DNA of 27,661 bases, from positions 1-27,661 of the forward strand of contig CAYZOV010000021.1 of assembly GCA_964480525.1 (NCBI GenBank), in the 5' to 3' direction. Of this stretch, positions 7,987-14,408 are shown piece after piece. Below the pieces are notes generated by a model, which ran no database searches, was not told the DNA's origin, and worked only from the letters and a program-made list of their open reading frames with translations. The position numbers and the translations under genes are program-made. Numbering within the stretch: position 1 is the first letter of the stretch; each line of letters starts with the position of its first letter. Source of the stretch: JAAZZIT01 sp964480525. GTDB taxonomy: Bacteria > Bacillota > Clostridia > Oscillospirales > Ruminococcaceae.

Positions 7987-8364
7987 ATGAAACGAATTTT
8001 AATTTGTATTCTGATTTTGTCGGGAATTGTGGGTTTTTCGCTGTGGGGAATTTGTCAGACAAAAAATTTCAAAGAGGATTTTTCCCGTGAAATTATGCAG
8101 GCAATGGAATTTAAAAACAACAACCAAACCGACCTTGCTGTGGAAAAAACAAAAAAGGCAATCGCCGTTTGGGAAAAATACGAAAAGAAAATTTCCTATG
8201 CCGTTGACAATGTGGATTTGAAAGATTTGGGGGAAATTATCGCACAACTTGAATATGCGGTGGAAAACGACAAAGAAAGTTTTTGCTATTTGTGCCTTAT
8301 CGCCAACGAAAGCGTTAGGCACCTTTTGGAAGAAGAAACCCCGAATTTTTCGGGAATAGTTTGA
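7987..8364 (+). CDS. DUF4363-family small membrane-anchored protein
   Basis: A 125-aa protein with a single N-terminal hydrophobic helix (residues ~4-22), a Lys/Glu-rich helical region likely exposed outside the membrane, and no catalytic motif. The pattern EKTKKAIAVWEKYEKK...LGEIIAQLEYAVENDKE is typical of DUF4363, a family commonly found directly downstream of DUF421 genes in Clostridia. The ATG lies 1 nt after the DUF421 stop codon, with AAAAAGGAG as ribosome-binding site. The function is unknown. The pairing suggests it is an accessory subunit of the DUF421 protein, possibly in the spore membrane. Confidence 0.78.
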   Translation: MKRILICILILSGIVGFSLWGICQTKNFKEDFSREIMQAMEFKNNNQTDLAVEKTKKAIAVWEKYEKKISYAVDNVDLKDLGEIIAQLEYAVENDKESFCYLCLIANESVRHLLEEETPNFSGIV

Positions 8365-8451
8365 CCGACAGAAGAAAAAATAAATTTTTGTTGGTAATAA
8401 ATAACCATTTTTCGCCTTTATTGAGGGTTTATTTGTTGCAAATCCCGAATT

Positions 8452-8483
8452 TTTTGCAAGTTTTATCAAAACCACTTGCAAAA
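8452..8483. promoter_or_regulatory. Inverted repeat overlapping the aminotransferase promoter
   Basis: TTTTGCAAG (8452-8460) and CTTGCAAAA (8475-8483) are perfect 9-bp inverted copies, and the space between them contains a further TTTT/AAAA pair. The right arm contains the -35 hexamer TTGCAA of the next gene. Another TTGCAA lies at 8436-8441. This is a candidate operator for an unknown regulator. Confidence 0.4.
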
Positions 8484-8504
8484 TTTTGCTTGGTGGTATA
8501 CAAT
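8476..8504 (+). promoter_or_regulatory. Promoter of the aminotransferase gene
   Basis: TTGCAA at 8476-8481, a 17-nt spacer and TACAAT at 8499-8504. The predicted start is near 8511, giving a leader of about 30 nt with RBS GGGAGG. Confidence 0.6.
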
Positions 8505-8541
8505 AGATAGTGGACTAAAGTAAAATTTTTGGGAGGATTTT

Positions 8542-9822
8542 ATGCAACTTAACGAAATGACGCAACAACAGCTTCTTGAATTTAAAGAAGCAACTCTTAA
8601 AGAATATGAAGAATTTAAGGCAAAGGGTTTGAAGCTTGATATGTCAAGAGGAAAACCTGACGCAAAACAGCTTGACACCGCAATGGGTCTTTTGGACGCT
8701 GTTAATTCGTCAAGCGATATGAAAGACATCACAGGCCTTGACACCAGAAACTACGGCGGACTTGACGGACTTGCAGAAGCGAAAAAGCTCTTTTCACAGA
8801 TGATTGGCGTAGGCGAAAACGAGATTTTCGTGGGCGGAAATTCCAGCCTTAACCTTATGTACGATACAATTTCAAAAAACATGATTTTCGGCGTAAACGA
8901 AAAGGCTACTCCGTGGGGCAAACAGGGAAAATTAAAGTGGCTTTGCCCTTGTCCGGGATACGACAGACATTTTGCAATCACCGAAATGTTCGGATTTGAG
9001 ATGATTAACGTTCCTATGAAGTCAGACGGTCCGGATATGGATATGGTGGAAAAGCTTGTTAGCGAGGACGAAAGCATAAAGGGTATTTGGTGCGTACCAA
9101 TGTACTCAAACCCGACGGGAATTACGTTCTCCGACGAGGTTGTAAAGAGATTTGCAAACCTTAAACCAAAGGCAAATGATTTCAGAATTTTCTGGGATAA
9201 CGCATACTGTGTTCACCATTTGGGTGAAAAACACGACAAACTTCTTAACATTTTGGACGAATGTAAAAAGTGCGGAAACGCCGACATGGTTTACATTTTC
9301 GGTTCGACTTCAAAAATCAGCTTTGCAGGTGCGGGCGTTGCGGTTATGGGAGCAAGCGAAGAAAATCTTGCATATTACAAAAAACTTATCGGCGTTCAGA
9401 CAATCGGTTATGACAAAATAAATATGCTTCGTCATGTCAGATTTTTCAAGGATTTTGACGGGCTTATGGCACAAATGAAAACTTTGGGCGATTTGATTGC
9501 GCCGAAGTTTGAAACCGTCCTTAACGCTTTTGAATCCCAGCTTAAACCTTTGGGTATCGGCTCATGGCACAAACCGAACGGCGGTTATTTCATCAGTTTT
9601 GACGCTCCGAAAGGTTGCGCAAAGAGAATTGCCCAACTTTGCAAAGAGGGCGGAGTTGTTCTCACAGGCGCAGGGGCTACGTTCCCATACGGAAAAGACC
9701 CTGACGATTCAAATTTGAGAATTGCACCGACCTATCCGCCTGTTGAAGAACTTGAACTTGCGGTAAATCTTTTCTGCATTTGTGCAAAACTTGCGTATGC
9801 TGAAAAACTTTTGGAAAAATAA
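8542..9822 (+). CDS. Subgroup-1c aspartate aminotransferase (PLP-dependent, MocR-like fold family)
   Basis: A predicted cytoplasmic PLP enzyme transferring the amino group of aspartate (or a similar amino acid) to 2-oxoglutarate. The sequence matches the distinct branch characterised as Corynebacterium glutamicum AspT: LDMSRGKPD near the start, NYGGLDGLAEAKKLFSQM, FVGGNSSLNLMYD for cofactor phosphate contacts, KGIWCVPMYSNPTG, and FGSTSKISFAGAG carrying the Schiff-base lysine (Lys258). The 426-aa length matches the family. The ATG is preceded by GGGAGG. It is monocistronic, with its own promoter and a strong terminator. Substrate assignment rests on family membership, and other amino acids are possible. 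Confidence 0.85.
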   Translation: MQLNEMTQQQLLEFKEATLKEYEEFKAKGLKLDMSRGKPDAKQLDTAMGLLDAVNSSSDMKDITGLDTRNYGGLDGLAEAKKLFSQMIGVGENEIFVGGNSSLNLMYDTISKNMIFGVNEKATPWGKQGKLKWLCPCPGYDRHFAITEMFGFEMINVPMKSDGPDMDMVEKLVSEDESIKGIWCVPMYSNPTGITFSDEVVKRFANLKPKANDFRIFWDNAYCVHHLGEKHDKLLNILDECKKCGNADMVYIFGSTSKISFAGAGVAVMGASEENLAYYKKLIGVQTIGYDKINMLRHVRFFKDFDGLMAQMKTLGDLIAPKFETVLNAFESQLKPLGIGSWHKPNGGYFISFDAPKGCAKRIAQLCKEGGVVLTGAGATFPYGKDPDDSNLRIAPTYPPVEELELAVNLFCICAKLAYAEKLLEK

Positions 9823-9838
9823 ATTTTAAAACTAAAAC

Positions 9839-9880
9839 AGACCGTGTTTGTTTAATTTAACAAATGCGGTCTTAATTTTT
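9839..9880 (+). terminator. Intrinsic terminator of the aminotransferase gene
   Basis: The 14-bp arms 9839-9852 and 9859-9872 (AGACCG... and ...CGGTCT) pair throughout with two wobble pairs around a 6-nt loop, followed by TAATTTTTT. Confidence 0.9.
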
Positions 9881-9885
9881 TCGTA

Positions 9886-9914
9886 TTGACTTATGAAAAT
9901 TTTGTTGCTATACT
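9886..9914 (+). promoter_or_regulatory. Promoter of the GNAT/O-acetyltransferase fusion gene
   Basis: TTGACT at 9886-9891, a 17-nt spacer and TATACT at 9909-9914, close to the sigma-A consensus. It starts 5 nt after the preceding terminator and shows that the coding start must lie downstream, at 9946. Confidence 0.75.
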
Positions 9915-9945
9915 TAGTTTAACAAAATTTTTAAGGAGAATTTCT

Positions 9946-11172
9946 ATGGCAAAACAGGATTATAAAATCAGAGAATACCGACACACCGACAAGGAAAATT
10001 TGCGTAATATTTGCAAGGAAACGGCTTGGGATAGCTATAAATCCGACCCCAACAAGCTGGAAGTTGTGCCGATTCTTTTTAACGATTATTTCACCGAACA
10101 AGAACCTGAATACGTTTTTGTCATTGCCGACAAGGACGACGTGGCAAAGGGGTATATAATTTGCTCTGCGGATTACGAAAAATTTAAAGAAAAAATGTAC
10201 GGGGAATACCTTGACCGCATGAACAAATATGCTCCCGAAGAAAAAGCATTGCTCGACGGCTTTATGAATAATCTTGAAAAAATCAAGGATAAGCCTGTGC
10301 ATTTTCATATGGATATGCTCCCTGAATGTCAGCATATGGGTTTTGGCACACGGCTTATTTACACCCTTTGCAACCGACTTTGGCAGGACGGCTACGACAG
10401 CCTTTCTGCTTGCTGTATAAAAGAGGGGGCAGCAAGCTTTAATTTGTCCGTAAAACTCGGATTTGAAAAAATCTATGATTATGGCGACGGCGTTTTTTCT
10501 CTGAATTTTCCGTTTGAAAAGCATATGGATAAAATTAAACCCGCTACTCTTAACACAATGCGAAAAAGAATTTCGGACGGAAAACTTTTCACAGACTACT
10601 GCGAGGGACTGCCACAGGACAGGTTAAACGCAAAAAAGCTTATGAAAAAGCTTAACGACCTTGAACCTGACCAATTTGAACAGCGTGCAAAGGTTTTGGA
10701 CGAAATTTTCAAAAAGCCTACAAAAGCGTGGATTGAACCGCCGTTTTATTTCTGCTACGGGTATAACATAAATCTGGGTGAGAATGTTTATATAAATTTC
10801 AACTGCAATTTTGTTGACGACGGCAAAATTATCATAGGAAACAACGTTCTGTTTGCCCCGAACGTCACCATTGCAACCGTCGGACACCCTCTTGACCCTA
10901 CAATGCGTGAGTATATGTACACTGCACCTGTTAAAATCGGCAACGACGTGTGGATTGGTGCGTCGGTGACAATTTGCCCCGGTGTAACTATCGGCGACGG
11001 CTCGGTTATCGGTGCGGGAAGCGTGGTTACTTCCGATATTCCGAAAAACTGTATTGCCGTGGGAAATCCGTGCAAAGTTTTGCGTGAAATCAGCGACCAC
11101 GATAAAGAATATTATTTCCGTGACCGCAAAATTTTGCAGGAAGATTTGGAACAGGAAAAGAATTTAAGATAA
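9946..11172 (+). CDS. Fused GNAT acetyltransferase + maltose/galactoside-type O-acetyltransferase
   Basis: One 408-aa chain with two acetyl-CoA-dependent domains. Residues 1-~185 are a GNAT fold with the acetyl-CoA-binding motif QHMGFGTR (129-136). Residues 205-408 are a complete LacA/Maa/NodL protein: the N-terminal Mac helix region (MRKRISDGKLFTDYCE...DR), left-handed beta-helix hexapeptide repeats (IGNNVLFAPNVTI, IGNDVWIGASVTI, IGDGSVIGAGSVV) and the catalytic His314 in TVGHPLDP. The second part matches a free-standing maltose O-acetyltransferase in length (about 204 aa), so this is a true fusion. The ATG at 9946 has AAGGAG upstream; a longer TTG-initiated frame begins inside the -35 box. 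LacA-type enzymes are trimeric and acetylate sugars. The GNAT substrate is unknown. Confidence 0.88.
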   Translation: MAKQDYKIREYRHTDKENLRNICKETAWDSYKSDPNKLEVVPILFNDYFTEQEPEYVFVIADKDDVAKGYIICSADYEKFKEKMYGEYLDRMNKYAPEEKALLDGFMNNLEKIKDKPVHFHMDMLPECQHMGFGTRLIYTLCNRLWQDGYDSLSACCIKEGAASFNLSVKLGFEKIYDYGDGVFSLNFPFEKHMDKIKPATLNTMRKRISDGKLFTDYCEGLPQDRLNAKKLMKKLNDLEPDQFEQRAKVLDEIFKKPTKAWIEPPFYFCYGYNINLGENVYINFNCNFVDDGKIIIGNNVLFAPNVTIATVGHPLDPTMREYMYTAPVKIGNDVWIGASVTICPGVTIGDGSVIGAGSVVTSDIPKNCIAVGNPCKVLREISDHDKEYYFRDRKILQEDLEQEKNLR

Positions 11173-11173
11173 A

Positions 11174-11211
11174 TAAAAACCGCAAAAGCGTAATGCTCTT
11201 GCGGTTTTTTG
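11174..11211. terminator. Bidirectional terminator between the fusion gene and groEL
   Basis: The arms AAAACCGCAA and TTGCGGTTTT pair, with T-runs on both sides (TTTTTT to the right, TTTTTATTT on the reverse strand). It separates convergent genes and probably ends both transcripts. Confidence 0.85.
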
Positions 11212-11238
11212 TATAGAAAAGGGGGATAATCAGCACGA

Positions 11239-12861
11239 TTAGTACATTCCGCCGGCAGGCATTTGCGGAACAGCAGGTGTTTCTTCCTTGATGTCCGTAA
11301 CAAGGCTTTCGGTTGTCAAAACCATAGCGGCAACCGAGGCTGCGTTTTGGAGTGCCGAACGTGTTACCTTTGTAGGGTCAACAATTCCGGCAGGAATCAT
11401 ATCAACGTACTGTTCGTTGTATGCGTCAAATCCGTAGCCGACCTTTCTTGAACGAACAATCTTGTCGATAATAACGCTACCCTCAAGACCTGCGTTTGTT
11501 GCAATCTGACGTACAGGTTCTTCAAGTGCTTTAAGAACGATTTTTGCACCTGTCTTTTCGTCACCGTCAAGTGTAGGGATAAGCTTGTTTACAGCAGGCA
11601 TTGCGTTTATAAACGCTGTTCCGCCACCTGCAACAATACCCTCTTCAACAGCAGCCTTTGTTGCAGCCAAAGCGTCCTCAATTCTAAGCTTCTTTTCTTT
11701 CATTTCAACTTCCGTTGCTGCGCCAACCTTGATAACAGCTACGCCACCTGAAAGTTTTGCAAGTCTTTCCTGAAGCTTTTCTCTGTCGAAATCTGATGTT
11801 GTGGTTTCAATCTGAGCCTTAATCTGTGCAATTCTTGATTTAATTTCGTCGCTGTTGCCTGCACCGTCAACAATGATGGTGTTTTCTTTCTGAACAACAA
11901 CCTGTCTTGCACGACCGAGCATTGACATATCAGCGTCTTTAAGTTCGTAACCCAATTCTTCGCTGATAACCTGACCGCCTGTGAGGATAGCAATATCTCT
12001 GAGCATTTCTTTTCTTCTGTCGCCAAATCCAGGAGCCTTAACGGCAACAACAGTAAATGTTCCTCTGAGCTTGTTTACGATAAGCGTCGAAAGTGCTTCG
12101 CCCTCAATGTCCTCTGCGATAATAAGGAGCTTTCTGCCTGACTGAACAATCTGTTCGAGAAGTGGCAAAATTTCCTGAATGTTTGAAATTTTCTTGTCTG
12201 TGATGAGAATTAAAGCGTCGTCAATAACAGCTTCCATTTTGTCGGTGTCTGTTACCATGTATGGTGTGATGTAGCCACGGTCAAACTGCATACCCTCAAC
12301 AACCTCGCTGTATGTTTCGGCTGTCTTTGATTCTTCAATAGTGATTACGCCGTCGGCAGAAACTTTTTCCATAGCCTCGGCAATGAGAGTTCCCACGTTT
12401 TCGTCAGCCGATGAGTTAGCCGCAACCTTTGCGATTTCTTCAAATCCCTCAACAACCTTTGAGTTGTTCTTAACTGCGTCAACAGCCACGTCAACAGCCT
12501 TTTGCATACCTTTTCTCACAATCATAGGATTAGCTCCTGCTGTGATGTTTTTCATACCCTCTCTAACGAGAGCCTGTGCCAAAAGTGTGGCTGTGGTTGT
12601 GCCGTCGCCTGCTGCGTCGTTTGTCTTTGTGGCAACTTCCTTAACAAGCTGTGCGCCCATGTTTTCAAATGCGTCCTCAAGTTCGATTTCCTTAGCAATT
12701 GTCACACCGTCGTTTGTGATAAGCGGTGCGCCGAATTTCTTGTCTAAAACAACGTTTCTGCCCTTTGGTCCAAGTGTGATTTTAACTGTGTCAGCAAGCT
12801 TGTCAATACCTGCCTGTAATGCTTTTCTGGCGTCTTCGCCGTAAATAATATCTTTTGCCAT
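11239..12861 (-). CDS. groL: Chaperonin GroEL (60 kDa)
   Basis: The large chaperonin subunit, forming double seven-membered rings that refold proteins with ATP in the cytoplasm. Recognised by the N-terminus MAKDIIYGEDARKALQAG, the ATP-site motifs TLGPKGRNV and DGTTTATLLAQ, the apical region GRKLLIIAEDIEGEALSTL and the hinge GGVAVIKVGAATEVEMKEKKLRIEDAL. The 540-aa length is normal. The tail ends PQMPAGGMY with a single GGM unit, shorter than the repeated GGM tails of many GroELs. It follows groES by 26 nt with AGGAGG-type spacing and shares the CIRCE-controlled promoter. Confidence 0.98.
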   Translation of the reverse strand: MAKDIIYGEDARKALQAGIDKLADTVKITLGPKGRNVVLDKKFGAPLITNDGVTIAKEIELEDAFENMGAQLVKEVATKTNDAAGDGTTTATLLAQALVREGMKNITAGANPMIVRKGMQKAVDVAVDAVKNNSKVVEGFEEIAKVAANSSADENVGTLIAEAMEKVSADGVITIEESKTAETYSEVVEGMQFDRGYITPYMVTDTDKMEAVIDDALILITDKKISNIQEILPLLEQIVQSGRKLLIIAEDIEGEALSTLIVNKLRGTFTVVAVKAPGFGDRRKEMLRDIAILTGGQVISEELGYELKDADMSMLGRARQVVVQKENTIIVDGAGNSDEIKSRIAQIKAQIETTTSDFDREKLQERLAKLSGGVAVIKVGAATEVEMKEKKLRIEDALAATKAAVEEGIVAGGGTAFINAMPAVNKLIPTLDGDEKTGAKIVLKALEEPVRQIATNAGLEGSVIIDKIVRSRKVGYGFDAYNEQYVDMIPAGIVDPTKVTRSALQNAASVAAMVLTTESLVTDIKEETPAVPQMPAGGMY

Positions 12862-12887
12862 AATTAAGTTACCTCCGTTTATCTAAA

Positions 12888-13160
12888 TTACTTTACAATA
12901 GCAAGAATTTCGTCCATTTTAACAATGATGTATTCTTCGCCCTCAAGCTTTACGTTTGTGCCTGCGTATTTTGAAATAAGAACCTTGTCGCCCTTTTTAA
13001 CAGTCATCTCAACGTCAGCTTTGCCTGCGCCGACTTCGATAACTTCGGCGATTTCAGGCTTTTCCTTTGCCGAACCCGTGAGAATAATTCCACTCTGGGT
13101 GGTTTCTTCCGCCTTTGTCATTTTAACTACTACTCTGTCCTGTAATGGTGTGATTGTCAT
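12888..13160 (-). CDS. groES: Co-chaperonin GroES (10 kDa)
   Basis: Caps the GroEL ring during folding. The 90-aa protein MTITPLQDRVVVKM...ILTGSAKEKPEIAEVIEVGAGK...GDKVLISKYAGTNVKLEGEEYIIVKMDEILAIV is full length. An earlier in-frame codon at 13208 would add 16 residues, but that segment includes the untranslated leader with its own AAGGAGG Shine-Dalgarno just before the ATG at 13160, so the short form is right. First gene of the groES-groEL operon. Confidence 0.97.
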   Translation of the reverse strand: MTITPLQDRVVVKMTKAEETTQSGIILTGSAKEKPEIAEVIEVGAGKADVEMTVKKGDKVLISKYAGTNVKLEGEEYIIVKMDEILAIVK

Positions 13161-13201
13161 AATAGTTTCCTCCTTGTATAGAAATGTATTTGTTTGTCGA
13201 A

Positions 13202-13228
13202 TTAGCACTCTCGCTCTTTGAGTGCTAA
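13202..13228. promoter_or_regulatory. CIRCE operator (HrcA binding site)
   Basis: TTAGCACTC (13202-13210), nine bases, then GAGTGCTAA (13220-13228) is an exact match to the CIRCE consensus. It lies between the groES promoter and its ribosome-binding site, as in other Firmicutes, so HrcA repression relieved by heat stress is expected. The hrcA gene is not in this window. Confidence 0.97.
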
Positions 13229-13232
13229 GTAT

Positions 13233-13260
13233 ATTATATCACCTTTTTTCAAAATTGCAA
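13233..13260 (-). promoter_or_regulatory. groES-groEL promoter
   Basis: Read on the reverse strand, TTGCAA (13260-13255), a 16-nt spacer and TATAAT (13238-13233), directly upstream of the CIRCE element. Confidence 0.75.
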
Positions 13261-13530
13261 GCGTATTTGGAAATTTTTTGATTTTTGTTAAATATGCACA
13301 AAACATACCCCTGTGCAATACGCCAAATATGTTGAAAAGTGTCGTATTTTGCTTTAATGCTTTAATTTGACAGAGCTGTGTAACTTGTAGCTAATTAAAT
13401 TTTTGTAAATGGATAAAATTATTAACAGTTTTAAATTATAAATTTTTGATAAATCTTATGAATTTTTTAAAACGATAAAATTCACGAAAAACGAAAATTA
13501 TAAAAATATTTAAGAAAACATAACTAAAAG
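13261..13530. other. AT-rich intergenic stretch, no gene seen
   Basis: No reading frame with a plausible ribosome-binding site was seen. It holds a TGCACA/TGTGCA inverted pair (13295-13300 and 13312-13317) and a TTGACA at 13367-13372 with a weak GCTAAT 17 nt later, a possible distal promoter for the two-component system. Otherwise nothing is recognisable. Confidence 0.5.
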
Positions 13531-13561
13531 TTCACACATATACCTGTGAATTTGTTATAAT
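13531..13561 (+). promoter_or_regulatory. Two-component-system promoter with overlapping palindrome
   Basis: A TATAAT at 13556-13561 is preceded by TTCACA (13531-13536) and TGTGAA (13545-13550), inverted copies 8 nt apart. The palindrome occupies the weak -35 region, which is typical of an activator-dependent or autoregulated promoter. TTCACA also resembles a half-site bound by PhoP/OmpR-type regulators. Confidence 0.5.
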
Positions 13562-13590
13562 GAGAGTATCAATTTAAGATTTGTAATGCG

Positions 13591-13611
13591 GTTCTTAATA
13601 TTTTTAAGAAC
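13591..13611 (+). other. Hairpin in the leader of the two-component-system mRNA
   Basis: GTTCTTAA and TTAAGAAC form a perfect 8-bp stem around a 5-nt loop, about 100 nt upstream of the start codon. There is no T-run, so it may act on mRNA stability or translation, or be a DNA-binding site. Confidence 0.4.
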
Positions 13612-13712
13612 GGTGTATTTTCCACAAAAAACTCTGCGGATTTTTTGACGAATTGCACAAAGGTACGAATCGTTTTTTAAGGATTTTATTTAACAGAAAG
13701 GATTGAATAATT

Positions 13713-14408
13713 ATGTCACTGGGAAAAGTATTAGTTGTTGACGACGACAAGAACATTTGCGAATTGTTAAGACTTTACCTTGAAAAGGAAGGTTATAACG
13801 TAATTCTTTCGCACGACGGTGAGGAGGCTGTTGTTAAGTTCAACGCTCTCAAACCTGACATTGTGTTGCTTGACATTATGTTGCCGGGTATGGACGGCTG
13901 GCAGGTTTGCCGTGAAATCAGAAAGAAGTCAAATGTTCCGATTATTATGATTACCGCAAAGGGCGAAACATTTGATAAGGTATTGGGTCTTGAACTCGGT
14001 GCTGACGACTATGTTGTTAAGCCGTTTGACACAAAGGAAATTATCGCAAGAATCAAGGCTGTTTACAGACGTGCAGGTCAGACAACTGCCGAAGCTGAAA
14101 TTAAGGAAGTTAAGTACGACAAACTCAGCGTTAATATGACAAGATATGAACTCAGAGTAGACGGCAAAGTTCTTGACACACCTCCAAAGGAACTGGAGCT
14201 TTTGTTCCATTTGGCTTCAAACCCTAACAGAGTTTATACAAGAGACCAGCTTCTTGACGAAGTATGGGGATTTGAATATTATGGCGATTCCAGAACAATT
14301 GACGTTCACGTTAAAAGACTTCGTGAAAAACTCGAAGGCGTATCCGACAAGTGGGCTTTGAAAACCGTATGGGGCGTAGGATACAAATTTGAAGTTGAAG
14401 AAGAATAA
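13713..14408 (+). CDS. OmpR/PhoB-family response regulator
   Basis: A DNA-binding transcription factor activated by phosphorylation. The receiver domain (1-~120) has the acidic pocket VVDDD (9-12), the phospho-acceptor Asp54 in DIVLLDIMLPGMDGW, Thr81, and Lys103 in VVKPF. The C-terminal winged helix (~130-231) ends with TRDQLLDEVWGFEYYGDSRTIDVHVKRLREKL and the family ending TVWGVGYKFE. The 231-aa length is typical and the sequence is of the WalR/PhoP/VanR type. RBS AAAGGA. Its stop codon overlaps the start codon of the kinase gene by one base, so they form a coupled pair. The regulon is not readable. The palindrome in its own promoter suggests autoregulation. Confidence 0.93.
   Translation: MSLGKVLVVDDDKNICELLRLYLEKEGYNVILSHDGEEAVVKFNALKPDIVLLDIMLPGMDGWQVCREIRKKSNVPIIMITAKGETFDKVLGLELGADDYVVKPFDTKEIIARIKAVYRRAGQTTAEAEIKEVKYDKLSVNMTRYELRVDGKVLDTPPKELELLFHLASNPNRVYTRDQLLDEVWGFEYYGDSRTIDVHVKRLREKLEGVSDKWALKTVWGVGYKFEVEEE

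Noticed and set aside
9886..9945. Longer TTG-initiated version of the GNAT/O-acetyltransferase fusion
   Set aside because: The TTG is the first part of the -35 box TTGACT; the -10 box lies inside this stretch, and a good ribosome-binding site precedes the ATG at 9946.
12341..12844. 167-codon open frame on the + strand antisense to groEL
   Set aside because: It lacks a ribosome-binding site, has a Ser/Ala/Pro/Thr-rich composition typical of a complementary-frame shadow, and groEL on the opposite strand explains the region fully.
13161..13208. Sixteen-residue N-terminal extension of GroES
   Set aside because: The extension translates the leader between CIRCE and the ribosome-binding site, and GroES proteins conserve the short start at the inner ATG.
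13286..13303. Second Rex-like site upstream of groES
   Set aside because: Only the left half (TTGTTAA) matches; the right half agrees at 3 of 7 positions.
13295..13317. TGCACA/TGTGCA inverted pair as an operator
   Set aside because: The short 6-bp arms with an 11-nt gap and no nearby promoter box could easily arise by chance in this AT-rich stretch.
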